Assembly (NCBI RefSeq): GCF_013141695.1
Contig: NZ_WHNY01000067.1
Coordinates: 247,107-311,106 of the forward strand
Reading direction: 5' to 3'
Source of the DNA: Paenibacillus plantarum
GTDB taxonomy: Bacteria > Bacillota > Bacilli > Paenibacillales > NBRC-103111
DNA: 64,000 nucleotides
Position numbers and translations under genes: made by a program. The number at the start of each line of letters is the position of its first letter. Position 1 is the first letter of the stretch. The notes under the pieces are model-generated. The model did no database searches. It was not told where the DNA came from and was given only the letters and a program-made list of their open reading frames with translations. Positions 9,287-18,234 of this stretch are shown piece by piece.

Positions 9287-10069
9287 ATGATGCAGCTCGT
9301 ATCCGTATTTATTGATGATATGAACGTGGACTGGCAGAAGGCGGAGGAGCCGACCTTGACAGACATGTTGATTCTTGTGACGCATGGGAAAGTGAATTAT
9401 GTGGTCAATAACGAACCGGTTCATCTGGAAAAAGGTGACTTTCTGTACATCCGGCAGGGTGTGATGCGCTCAGGCACAAATGCTTCTGACGGGCCGCATG
9501 TGAAGTATTCGTCGCATTTTCATTTGCACAGAGGTCTGAAAGCGTTCTCTAATCTTGAACCCTACCGGAAGGTGAAAGCACAGCAGTTCGACTACGTCAA
9601 GCAGCGTTTTAGCACGCTTGCGCAGCATTGGTTCGGCCAGCGAGAGCATGCCGACATCATCTGCACAGGAATCGCCACGGAGCTGTTCGGCTATTTCGTC
9701 CAGGAAACCTCAGAAGAGCGATTTGGCTTCGCCAAGCTGAGACTGATGCGTGAGGTGCAGGACTATATCTCTGCCCACTACCGTGATCGGATCCGCATCG
9801 AGGAGCTGTCCCGACTCGTGGACCGCGCTCCCAACTATGTTACACAAACGTTCAAGGAAGTGACGGGCATGACACCGATCACGTATCTGCATCACATTCG
9901 TGTGCATTCGGCACGCGATTTGATCCTTAATACTAGAATGACCATTGGGGAGATTTCGGAGTATTTGGGATATAGCGATCAGGCCCATTTCAACCGTGTG
10001 TTCAAAAAAATAATGGGCCACCCGCCCTCAGCGGTGCAGCGGGAAGTCCAAAGAGGTGGCCCACGATGA
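9287..10069 (+). CDS. AraC-family regulator with cupin-like sensor
   Basis: 260 residues: an N-terminal AraC_binding/cupin fold (about 1-120; DFLYIRQG and VKYSSHFH recall the barrel) and a C-terminal HTH_18 (about 155-256) with LGYSDQAHFNRVFKKIMGHPP. GAAGGGGG (9271-9278) fits ATG 9287. Its stop overlaps the kinase start by ATGA (10066-10069), and the kinase likewise overlaps the response regulator, so a one-component sensor is co-translated with a two-component pair. It is divergent from the Rieske/amidohydrolase operon and could also control that. Confidence 0.88.
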   Translation: MMQLVSVFIDDMNVDWQKAEEPTLTDMLILVTHGKVNYVVNNEPVHLEKGDFLYIRQGVMRSGTNASDGPHVKYSSHFHLHRGLKAFSNLEPYRKVKAQQFDYVKQRFSTLAQHWFGQREHADIICTGIATELFGYFVQETSEERFGFAKLRLMREVQDYISAHYRDRIRIEELSRLVDRAPNYVTQTFKEVTGMTPITYLHHIRVHSARDLILNTRMTIGEISEYLGYSDQAHFNRVFKKIMGHPPSAVQREVQRGGPR

Positions 10070-11802
10070 AGCTGCTCAATCGGCTGCATTCCATCCAATT
10101 CAAGCTAACACTTACCTTTCTGCTTATCTTGCTGCCGCTCGTTAGCGTCAGTGTTTTCGCAAACAACTATTCCCAGTCGATTCTGGACGATCAGATCAAC
10201 GACCGCACGCGAGGAGCGCTACTGACGACTCTGGAGTACGTGGATCAACTGACGAAAAACATGGATCAACAAACATTGCTTATCGCTTTGAATTCGTCCA
10301 TTGTCGATATTTGGAACAATATCGATAACCCTCTTAACCCTGACCATTTGTACGGACTGCATACGGTACAGCAGCAGCTGTCCGCCCTTACCAATGTGAA
10401 TGGTTCAATCAAAGAAGCGTTTATCATACATGGGGAAAGCGGGAACGGCGTATCCACGATGACCGGAGGCTTAAGATGGCCAGATGTGAAGCAGGAGTTT
10501 TGGTTCAAGCAAACGGTGAACTCGAATGGCGGACTCGTGGTGCATGTACCGACGGCCAAAGTCGGTGGTCCATCCGCCTACCTGAATAACGATATGATTT
10601 ATTATTCCCGGCTACTCGATATGCAAAGCAACAGCAAAGAGCCCAACGTGCTCGTGCTTGCTGTGGATAAGGCTTCCTTCCGCAAAATCATTCAACATCT
10701 TCAGACATCCGATAATATGAACATCAGATTGTCCTATAATAACGGTTTCGTGTTGGAGACAAATCCTGGCGCCGTGCACGGGAATGGCAATGATGCCGAT
10801 GTGATGTCGATCAAAGAGGATAGCAACTTTTGGTCAATCGAACTGGAGCAGCCGCGTTCGGAATTGTTCAAGCTGACGCATAGGCTGCAACAGTTTACGT
10901 ATTTGATCATCGTTATCAGTATCATCATGGCCATATGGATTGCGTGGCTCGTCTATGTGGAAATTTCGAAACCTCTGCAGAAGTTGTTGGCGGCGTTCAA
11001 GCAGTTCAGTGGCGGCAGCCTGAATACGCAAATTGTACATCGCCGCAAGGATAAATTCGGTGCCGTCATGAACGGCTTTAACCGGATGGCGGAAGCGCAG
11101 CGACTACTGATCGAGGAGGATTACGAGAAGGAGCTCCGGCTGGCCAAATCGGAGTTCAGCCTCCTGCAATCGCAGATCAACCCGCATTTTTTATACAATA
11201 CGTTAGATTCGATCTACTCGGTTGCCTTTAAAAATAAAATTCATGAGATTAGCGAAATGGTTATTAATCTTGCTCGATTTTTCCGGGTCAGTCTCGGTAA
11301 GGGACGTGAGACGTTTACGCTGGAAGAGACGGTTCAGCACCTCATGTATTATATCCGGGTACAACAGATCCGTACGGATCATTTTACAGTTCAGATAACG
11401 CTGGAGGAATCAACCAAATCGATTCAAATCCTGAAGCTGCTCCTACAGCCTGTTGTGGAGAACGCGATCATCCACGGGTTGGAGCGAAACCCCAGTGGTG
11501 GCGAACTGCGGATTAACTCGAATCTGGCGGGTGGATTCCTGCAGATACAGGTAGAGGACACAGGTAGTGGGATTCCATCGGAGAAGATGAATCACCTGAG
11601 CAGCGAGCTAAGCGCGATTACAAGTCATTCGTACCGGATTTCGAAGAACAGCCCGCCTGATATATATTTTGGACTAAAAAATGTAAAATCACGGCTCAAA
11701 CTGTATTACGGCGAACAAGCAGATCTGCACGTGCACAGCGTGGAAAATGAGGGAACGCGGGTTACGATTACGATTCCAATAGGGAAGGACGAAGCGCGAT
11801 GA
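10066..11802 (+). CDS. YesM-type sensor histidine kinase, importer locus 2
   Basis: 578 residues. Membrane helix near 14-34, extracellular sensor domain to about 275, second helix near 280-300, HAMP, then the kinase core with INPHFLYNTLDSIYS (His374), LLQPVVENAIIHG and a DTGSGIP nucleotide box. It overlaps both neighbours by 4 bp and is presumably the partner of the next gene. Confidence 0.92.
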   Translation: MKLLNRLHSIQFKLTLTFLLILLPLVSVSVFANNYSQSILDDQINDRTRGALLTTLEYVDQLTKNMDQQTLLIALNSSIVDIWNNIDNPLNPDHLYGLHTVQQQLSALTNVNGSIKEAFIIHGESGNGVSTMTGGLRWPDVKQEFWFKQTVNSNGGLVVHVPTAKVGGPSAYLNNDMIYYSRLLDMQSNSKEPNVLVLAVDKASFRKIIQHLQTSDNMNIRLSYNNGFVLETNPGAVHGNGNDADVMSIKEDSNFWSIELEQPRSELFKLTHRLQQFTYLIIVISIIMAIWIAWLVYVEISKPLQKLLAAFKQFSGGSLNTQIVHRRKDKFGAVMNGFNRMAEAQRLLIEEDYEKELRLAKSEFSLLQSQINPHFLYNTLDSIYSVAFKNKIHEISEMVINLARFFRVSLGKGRETFTLEETVQHLMYYIRVQQIRTDHFTVQITLEESTKSIQILKLLLQPVVENAIIHGLERNPSGGELRINSNLAGGFLQIQVEDTGSGIPSEKMNHLSSELSAITSHSYRISKNSPPDIYFGLKNVKSRLKLYYGEQADLHVHSVENEGTRVTITIPIGKDEAR

Positions 11803-13400
11803 AGTTGTTAATTGTAGAAGATGAGCTGTATGTCCGGGAGAGACTAGCGGAGGGGATCGAGTGGACCGAAGTGCAGATCGAACTGGCGGCTGCCGTATCA
11901 ACGGGCAAAGAAGCGATGTCCGTGCTTCAGAACGATCATATTGATATTGTACTGACGGATATTCGGATGCCGGAGATGGATGGGCTGGAACTGGCGAGAA
12001 TGGTCAAACGGCAATACCCGCATATTAAGCTGCTGATTCTGACCGGGCACGACGATTTTGACTACGCTCGGGAGAGCATTGAGCAAGGCGTATTCAAATA
12101 TTTAATTAAGCCAGCTGAGAATGAGCAGATTGTGGAGGCTGTACTCGAAGCGAAACAACTGCGGGAAAAAGAGCTAAACGACAAGCATAATACAACGCTG
12201 CTGGAAATGAGGTGGAACGAACATTTGCCTCATCTGAAGGAATTATTTTATAAAAATTGGTTGAACGGCCGGTATTCCGCCTGGGAAATCGATCGGAGAG
12301 GACATGATCTTGCGATACGGCTAGAGAACCGAAAAGCGTTGCCCATTATTCTAGATATGGATCCAATACCTGAGGGAAACGAGCGGTTTGAGGTGAAGGA
12401 CCGACAGTTGGTGCAGTTTTCACTGTTTACGATTGCCCGGGATATGTTGGAGAATGAGAATTGCGTTGTTGTGCAGGATGATGATAGCCTGACAGCAGCT
12501 ATTTTCTTCGCTTCTACGGACGTAGGCGACGAAGTGATGAAGGGGTTGGCAAACGGTCAGATTCTTGCGCTGTTGGAGACGGTCAAGGACACACTGAAGC
12601 TGACTGCAAGTGCGGGGATAGGTACTCCGGTGGCTGAAATTTCCTTGCTGCCCCGTGCTTACAAGATGTGCCGTCTTGCGCTGCAGGAGAGGCTTATTCT
12701 CGGCAACGGCGTTGCGATTCCCTATCGTGATGATACGCCCGAAGAGGATTCATGGGACGCTTTGCAAGAGATTGAACGTGAATTTGAGGCGGTGATCGAG
12801 GCGGGCAGCCAGGAGGAGCGAAGAGAGGAGCTCGTCCGTCGTATTATGGAGACGGGGTTCGCCAGCGGTATACCCGTGGTGGAAGCACGAGAGGTCTTGT
12901 TTCGAATGGCTTGCTTACTAGCACGGATTGTACATGCACAAGGCTGGACGCTGCGTGGCACGCTGAAGAGCGATTACGAGGACTTCGAGTCGTACACGTC
13001 CTTGCTTACCCGGGAACAGATCGAAGGCTGGTTGAATCGGATGGCCGGCCGGATTAGTTTGGCCATCGCACAGAGAAGGCAGTCGAGTTCGCAGCGGACC
13101 GCACATGAGGTCATGCGTTTTATTCAGGAGCATTTGCATAAGGAAGAGCTCAGTTTACATTTTGCAGCGGAAAGCATGTACATCAATTATTCGTACTTGA
13201 GTCGAATTTTCAAAGAAACGATTGGGGAATCGTTCTCCAGTTATGTGCTGCGGCTGCGGATGGAGCGGGCCAAGGAGTTATTAAGCACAGGAGTCAAGGT
13301 ATCTGACGCCACGGAACAAGTTGGGTACCGTCATATGAACTACTTCTCCAAAAGCTTTCAGAAGTTCTGGGGCGTTAAACCGAGCGAGGTTAACAAATAA
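11799..13400 (+). CDS. AraC-type response regulator (YesN-like), importer locus 2
   Basis: 533 residues: receiver domain (1-120) with VEDE (6-9), phospho-acceptor Asp54 in LTDIRMPEMDG and LIKPAE; a long middle segment of about 290 residues; and a C-terminal AraC HTH (about 430-530) ending GYRHMNYFSKSFQKFWGVKPSE. It is 169 residues longer than the locus 1 regulator because of the middle segment, which is common in Paenibacillus YesN-type proteins. The likely target is the importer operon starting at 13886, whose promoter lacks a good -35 box. Confidence 0.92.
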   Translation: MKLLIVEDELYVRERLAEGIEWTEVQIELAAAVSTGKEAMSVLQNDHIDIVLTDIRMPEMDGLELARMVKRQYPHIKLLILTGHDDFDYARESIEQGVFKYLIKPAENEQIVEAVLEAKQLREKELNDKHNTTLLEMRWNEHLPHLKELFYKNWLNGRYSAWEIDRRGHDLAIRLENRKALPIILDMDPIPEGNERFEVKDRQLVQFSLFTIARDMLENENCVVVQDDDSLTAAIFFASTDVGDEVMKGLANGQILALLETVKDTLKLTASAGIGTPVAEISLLPRAYKMCRLALQERLILGNGVAIPYRDDTPEEDSWDALQEIEREFEAVIEAGSQEERREELVRRIMETGFASGIPVVEAREVLFRMACLLARIVHAQGWTLRGTLKSDYEDFESYTSLLTREQIEGWLNRMAGRISLAIAQRRQSSSQRTAHEVMRFIQEHLHKEELSLHFAAESMYINYSYLSRIFKETIGESFSSYVLRLRMERAKELLSTGVKVSDATEQVGYRHMNYFSKSFQKFWGVKPSEVNK

Positions 13401-13402
13401 TG

Positions 13403-13427
13403 GCCAATCTTTCGATTGGCTTTTTTT
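13403..13427 (+). terminator. Rho-independent terminator after the response regulator
   Basis: GCCAATC-TTTC-GATTGGC followed by seven T. Confidence 0.9.
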
Positions 13428-13507
13428 CGTCCGAATTTATATGGTTTGGGTTAGGAGTGACCAGGTTATCTGTAGGTGGGGCCAAGTAGATAGTTCCTTG
13501 TTGGAAA

Positions 13508-13692
13508 TAGCGGGAGAACATACAGCTAATTTCGTGAGAAAACTCGATTTTATACGAATAACTGTAAAACATACATGTAATATCAAGTGATTGCTTCAGA
13601 AACAGTAGAAACTTAAAAAATAGCTACATAATTTCCAGTTAACCATTAAATTCCAGCTTTAATCTGAAAAATAACTGGAGGTTTTCCAGTAA
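13508..13692. repeat. 51/62/51 dyad element, full copy
   Basis: Four 21-bp degenerate dyads start at 13508, 13559, 13621 and 13672 (spacings 51, 62, 51). They fill most of the 485-bp gap between the regulator terminator and the importer operon. No coding potential is evident in the gap. Confidence 0.8.
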
Positions 13693-13802
13693 TTGAAAAA
13701 TTCAGCCATGATTAGCAGCCTGTGAGCTAAAAGAAGTAAGTATGTGATGTTCGTTCAGTTCGTTCAGGTAGTAAAAATAGTTGCAATGAAAGTAAAAGGA
13801 TT

Positions 13803-13835
13803 GGTATACGCTTTCAAATCTACAACAGATATAAT
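13803..13835 (+). promoter_or_regulatory. Importer locus 2 promoter with cre-like site
   Basis: A perfect TATAAT lies at 13830-13835 with no recognisable -35 hexamer, as expected for an activator-dependent promoter. Where the -35 should be, GGTATACGCTTTCA (13803-13816) matches the cre consensus at 12 of 14 positions. Inference: activation by the upstream AraC-type regulator and repression by CcpA. Confidence 0.4.
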
Positions 13836-13885
13836 GAGGGCACAGAAGTTCAAATCCAGCATCTCGGAGAGGAGAGATCCAAGAT

Positions 13886-14836
13886 ATGAAAGCCTCAGTC
13901 CCTGCCACAGCATCCCATGTGCTGACAAGCAAGCGAGCCAATCGCCATCCGCTGCTGAAGTATTGGGATCTTTATTTGATGGTTCTGCCAGCGCTGGTGT
14001 TCCTGCTAGTGTTCAAATATGGACCGATGTACGGAGTCGTGATTGCCTTTAAGGACTACAACATTATGCAAGGGGTATTTGCAAGTAAATGGGTCGGTCT
14101 TCAGTATTTTCGTGAGTTATTTATGTTCGATGAGTTTCCAAGGGTGGTCATTAACACGCTAGTTATCAGCTTGATGAAGTTGGTTGTCGGGTTTCCTGCA
14201 CCAATCCTGCTAGCGCTACTGCTTAATGAGCTTCGGTTGGTGAAATTCAAGCGCTGGGTACAGACGTTTACGTACCTGCCGCATTTCATTTCCTGGGTCG
14301 TTATCGGCGGAATCGCTGTCGATTTGTTGTCACCGAGCAGCGGTATTGTGAATAAAGCGATTCAAGCATTTGGCGGTGAGCCGATCTTCTTCTTAACGAG
14401 CGAGAGTTTGTTCCGCTGGATTCTCGTGTACACCGATGTATGGAAGGAAGCCGGCTGGGGGGCTATCATTTACCTTGCGGCATTGCTCAGCATCAATGAG
14501 GAATTGTTTCAGGCAGCCACAGTGGACGGGGCGGGAAGGCTTCGACAAATCTGGCACATCTCGCTGCCGAGCATCCGCTCAACGATTATTATTCTGCTTC
14601 TGCTGCGAATTGGTCACTTACTTGACGCTGGTTTCGAGCAGGTGCTCGTGATGTACAACCCGACCGTATACGATGTCGGTGATATTATCGATACGTATGT
14701 ATTCCGAGTGGGATTAGGGACCATGCAGTTCGGACTGACTACGGCGGCTGGGCTTTTTAAATCAGTCATTGGTTGTGTGCTGCTAGTTATTGCCAATACG
14801 CTTGCCCGGCGAATGGGTGAGGAAGGAATTTACTAA
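13886..14836 (+). CDS. ABC sugar-importer permease, LplB/YteP type
   Basis: 316 residues, six predicted helices and an EAA loop QAATVDGAGRLRQIWHISLP near 210-230. It is closely similar along its length to the locus 1 LplB (shared KYGPMYG/VIAFKDY, TFTYLPHFISWVVIGGI and VWKEAGWGAIIYLAAL segments). GAGAGGAGAG sits before ATG 13886. First gene of the permease-permease-binding protein-LamG operon. No ATPase is present. Confidence 0.92.
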   Translation: MKASVPATASHVLTSKRANRHPLLKYWDLYLMVLPALVFLLVFKYGPMYGVVIAFKDYNIMQGVFASKWVGLQYFRELFMFDEFPRVVINTLVISLMKLVVGFPAPILLALLLNELRLVKFKRWVQTFTYLPHFISWVVIGGIAVDLLSPSSGIVNKAIQAFGGEPIFFLTSESLFRWILVYTDVWKEAGWGAIIYLAALLSINEELFQAATVDGAGRLRQIWHISLPSIRSTIIILLLLRIGHLLDAGFEQVLVMYNPTVYDVGDIIDTYVFRVGLGTMQFGLTTAAGLFKSVIGCVLLVIANTLARRMGEEGIY

Positions 14837-14856
14837 CCTAGAGAGGTGGTGCCTGT

Positions 14857-15723
14857 GTGATTCGTACTAGAGGAGAAACCATATTCGGTTATTTTAACGT
14901 GTTCATACTTTCCGTTATATCACTGTCGATGATTCTGCCGTTCATACACGTGGCAGCCAAAGCGTTCAGCAGTGAAGCACATGTGCTAGCCAAGGATATC
15001 CTGTTATGGCCCAAAGGTATAACCACGATTTCCTTTGAATACGTGCTTTCAAATAAGCAATTTTACTATTCGTTCGGCAACTCGGTGTTTATTGCCATCG
15101 TAGGGACGATAATCAGCATGTCGCTAACTGTGCTTGCAGCTTATCCGCTTTCCCGTAAAGGCTTACCGTATACTCGCTTTATGATGTTACTGTTCGTTAT
15201 CACCATGTTCTTCAACGGTGGGTTAATTCCGACGTATCTCGTGGTGAAGCAAGCTGGGCTGCTCAACTCACTATGGTCGCTCATTTTGCCAACTGCGCTG
15301 GCACCGTTTAATATGATTTTGATTCGCAACTTCTTCATGGGCGTACCCGACTCGCTGGAAGAATCTGCTCGAATGGACGGTGCATCAAACTTACGAATTC
15401 TGACTTCGATCTACCTGCCGTTATCCGTACCTGCACTGGCTACCGTCGGCATGTTCTACGCAGTTGGCTACTGGAATGCTTTCTTCCAAGCCATGATGTA
15501 CATCACCGACCGGCAGTTGATGCCGCTTCAAATGTTTCTGCTTCAACTCGTGACCGATGAGAAGTCAGCTGATCTGGTTGTGAATGATGTATTCCGCGAA
15601 GTCACCCCGGAAACGATCCGGGCAGCGGCCATACTGTGTGCGGTAGTTCCGATTCTGTTTGTGTATCCGTTCATTCAACGATATTTCGTCAAAGGGGTTA
15701 TGTTGGGCGCAGTCAAAGGGTAA
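14857..15723 (+). CDS. ABC sugar-importer permease, LplC/YtcP type
   Basis: 288 residues, six predicted helices, EAA loop EESARMDGASNLRILTSIYLP, and the usual C-terminus KGVMLGAVKG. It starts at GTG 14857 with GAGAGGTGG ahead of it, 20 bp after the first permease. It forms the importer channel with that permease. Confidence 0.9.
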   Translation: MIRTRGETIFGYFNVFILSVISLSMILPFIHVAAKAFSSEAHVLAKDILLWPKGITTISFEYVLSNKQFYYSFGNSVFIAIVGTIISMSLTVLAAYPLSRKGLPYTRFMMLLFVITMFFNGGLIPTYLVVKQAGLLNSLWSLILPTALAPFNMILIRNFFMGVPDSLEESARMDGASNLRILTSIYLPLSVPALATVGMFYAVGYWNAFFQAMMYITDRQLMPLQMFLLQLVTDEKSADLVVNDVFREVTPETIRAAAILCAVVPILFVYPFIQRYFVKGVMLGAVKG

Positions 15724-15785
15724 TGGCCAACCTGCAAGCACGCCCGTTTTTTTATATAAACACTTTATTGGGGAGGTTTTATTCG

Positions 15786-17291
15786 ATGAAAATTCAAAAA
15801 ACAGCACTTATGGGCATGTCTGCGGTCCTATTAGCTGGGCTTGTGGTTGGTTGCAGCAGTAATAACTCTGCTCCTGCAAGCACTAGTTCTGGGGCGGCAA
15901 GTACAAGTGGAGCGGTTAAAAACAAGGACGTGAAGGTGATGCGCACCTATCATCCCTCAATGGAGCAATTCAAGGGCAGCGAAACAATCAACGATAATAA
16001 GTTGGTAAACGTTCTGAAGGAGAAGTCCGGGTTTAACGTGAAATTCGAGTCGCTGCCTAAGGATAATCCCAACCAGAAGATATCGATCATTTTGGCTTCA
16101 GGTGATGTACCCGATATTATGTTGATCCCTGGCAAATCCGACTACTTTAAACTGGCCCAGCAGGGAGCATTCGAGCCACTTGACGAATTAGCTAAAACCA
16201 ATATCCCGAATCTATCTACATTTCTCCCCAAAGAAATTCTCGACGCATCCAAGCTGGATGGCAAAATGTACGGTATTCCAGTGCGTGTTGCCCAAAAGGT
16301 GGGCAACGGCCTTCTGGAGCGCTCCGACATACTGAAGGAGCTTAGTCTGAAAGAACCGACGACGATGGACGAGATGTATACGACGCTTAAAACAATCAAA
16401 GAGAAAAAGAATATGGCGCCTCTCACAGGTGCCGCTGGAAATCCGGGTGCGTTTATGGCGTCCTTCGTGCCGTACGCATCTGCGTTTGGGGTAGGTAACT
16501 CAACGGTAACTAAAAATGGTAAGTTAGAATTCTCGTGGCTGCAACCGGAATATAAAGAATACCTCACAACCATGAAGAAATGGTATTCCGAAGGTTTAAT
16601 CGACCAAGAATTTGCTATCAATAAAGACATTAAGGACAAGATGATCAATGGTACTGCCGCTTTTGGCACGGTGTATTGGGGTGATGCGCTGGCGATCGAT
16701 ACATCCATCAAGGATAAAAAGACCGGAGGAACCTTGCAGTACATCCCACCTGTTAGTGGCAAGAACGGAGCAGCTGGCTTCCAAGAAGAAGGTATTCCAG
16801 GCAGCTACATCGTCATTCCGAAGCAAGCTAAGAACAAGGAAGGTGCAGCTGCCTTCATCAATTACATCATGAATGCAGATACGGACAAATTTTTGACTTA
16901 CGGAATTGAAGGTCAGGATTACAAGGTAGATAACGGGCAAATCGTGCAGACACCGGAACAGAGCAACAACATTCCCTGGCGGACACTATACTTCTTTGGT
17001 GACAGCGACCCGAGCTTCAATGCACGTTTGAAGGTAAAAGGATTCCTTCCGTATTACGAGCCCCTGCTGAAATTTAAGCAGAATCGTGAAGAAACCTCAT
17101 ACGCACCTTCGATTGAGGCGTACGACACGAAATTTACAGAACTGCGCAACTATACAGAAGAAAATGCGTTGAAATTTATAATGGGTAAACGCGATCTTGG
17201 CGAGTTTGATAAGTTCGTACAGGAATTCAACGCCAAGGGCGGCAAAGCTGCCATCGATGCGATGAACGAATGGTTTACCAAAAAGAAATAG
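15786..17291 (+). CDS. Extracellular solute-binding lipoprotein, importer locus 2
   Basis: 501 residues. Signal peptide with lipobox GLVVGC (Cys23), a Ser/Ala/Thr-rich linker, then the LplA-class binding fold. The frame is open upstream, but GGGGAGG before ATG 15786 and the signal peptide fix the start. Substrate unknown. It shares segments such as the late ASGDVPDI region with the other binding proteins here. Confidence 0.9.
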   Translation: MKIQKTALMGMSAVLLAGLVVGCSSNNSAPASTSSGAASTSGAVKNKDVKVMRTYHPSMEQFKGSETINDNKLVNVLKEKSGFNVKFESLPKDNPNQKISIILASGDVPDIMLIPGKSDYFKLAQQGAFEPLDELAKTNIPNLSTFLPKEILDASKLDGKMYGIPVRVAQKVGNGLLERSDILKELSLKEPTTMDEMYTTLKTIKEKKNMAPLTGAAGNPGAFMASFVPYASAFGVGNSTVTKNGKLEFSWLQPEYKEYLTTMKKWYSEGLIDQEFAINKDIKDKMINGTAAFGTVYWGDALAIDTSIKDKKTGGTLQYIPPVSGKNGAAGFQEEGIPGSYIVIPKQAKNKEGAAAFINYIMNADTDKFLTYGIEGQDYKVDNGQIVQTPEQSNNIPWRTLYFFGDSDPSFNARLKVKGFLPYYEPLLKFKQNREETSYAPSIEAYDTKFTELRNYTEENALKFIMGKRDLGEFDKFVQEFNAKGGKAAIDAMNEWFTKKK

Positions 17292-17312
17292 GAAATTTTG
17301 GAGGCTTCATAC

Positions 17313-18062
17313 ATGAAGAAGGACATTGCAATCATCCTCAACCATCCGGATTTAGTGAGTTTTTGGGACTTTCAAGAAGGGCCTGGGCAAGCACGCCATT
17401 CAATGGGAGGACAGCCATATGCCCTGAAGGAAGGTGGAGGGCCGGTAGAACGAGACGATGAAGGCGTATTCGGTCCATACAGCGCACTGCTGGAGGAAGG
17501 GAAATGGTTTCGAATTCCCCGTGAACACCTCCAAGATCTGAACATGCATGGAGAGAACGCACAGGTGACGGTAGCTACTTGGGTTAAACGCAGAAAGAAA
17601 TCCAATAATGAATGCGAATTTGTTGCTGGCATTTGGAATGAAACGAATAAGAAACGCCAGTATGGACTATTTCTGAATTTATCGATTTGGGAGAGTGGCC
17701 AACAGGTGTGCGGCCATGTATCATCCCTAGGTGGCCCGACACCTGGCTATCGCTGGTGTATGGATTCATCCATCGGTCAAACGGAGATTCCTCTTGAGGA
17801 GTGGCACTTTGTTGCTTTTACTTACGACGGCCAGTATGTGCGGTCCTATGTAAATGGGATACTGGATGAACGCCCGATCCGTAATCCTTATCATTACCCA
17901 GGCGGACTTTTCGATGGCGGACAGGATGGTGCTGATTTTACCGTTGGAGCAGTGGATCGTTCTCATGAGATCGGTAATTTCTTTGTCGGCAGCATCGGTG
18001 GATTAGCTATTTATAACAAAGCGTTAACCAATGAGGAGATGTACCAACTCGCTTGTTTGTAA
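17313..18062 (+). CDS. LamG/concanavalin-A-like fold protein without export signal
   Basis: 249 residues matching a single LamG_3-type jelly roll: VSFWDFQEG, then ATWVKR in the first half and EEWHFVAFTYDGQYVRSYVNG, TVGAVDR and GSIGGLAIYNKALTNEE in the second. These are hallmarks of laminin-G-like carbohydrate-binding or lyase-associated domains. No signal peptide or membrane helix is visible, which is unusual because such domains normally act outside the cell. GGAGG (17300-17304) picks ATG 17313 over the in-frame TTG at 17298. It is the last gene of the importer operon, 21 bp after the binding protein. It may bind or modify an imported oligosaccharide; some related stand-alone proteins are annotated only as LamG domain. 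Confidence 0.8.
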   Translation: MKKDIAIILNHPDLVSFWDFQEGPGQARHSMGGQPYALKEGGGPVERDDEGVFGPYSALLEEGKWFRIPREHLQDLNMHGENAQVTVATWVKRRKKSNNECEFVAGIWNETNKKRQYGLFLNLSIWESGQQVCGHVSSLGGPTPGYRWCMDSSIGQTEIPLEEWHFVAFTYDGQYVRSYVNGILDERPIRNPYHYPGGLFDGGQDGADFTVGAVDRSHEIGNFFVGSIGGLAIYNKALTNEEMYQLACL

Positions 18063-18074
18063 GGGAGTAAGATG

Positions 18075-18113
18075 AGGGGCCCCAAAGCCATGGATGTGGC
18101 GGGGTCCCTTTTT
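18075..18113 (+). terminator. Terminator of importer locus 2
   Basis: AGGGGCCCC...GCCA pairs with TGGCGGGGTCCCTT (3-nt bulge), then five T. Confidence 0.8.
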
Positions 18114-18234
18114 GTGCTGTCTAGTGCAACCATTTCTGCCGGATCTCGGCATTATCAGAACTCGAAGATTTGGTTTATACTAATAAGATCTGGTTAGGAT
18201 CGTGCCGTTAATCGTATTCGAAAGGAGATTGTTA

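Noticed and set aside
13744..14052. Plus-strand ORF overlapping the importer locus 2 permease start
   Set aside because: It runs through the promoter and into the permease in another frame with no ribosome site.
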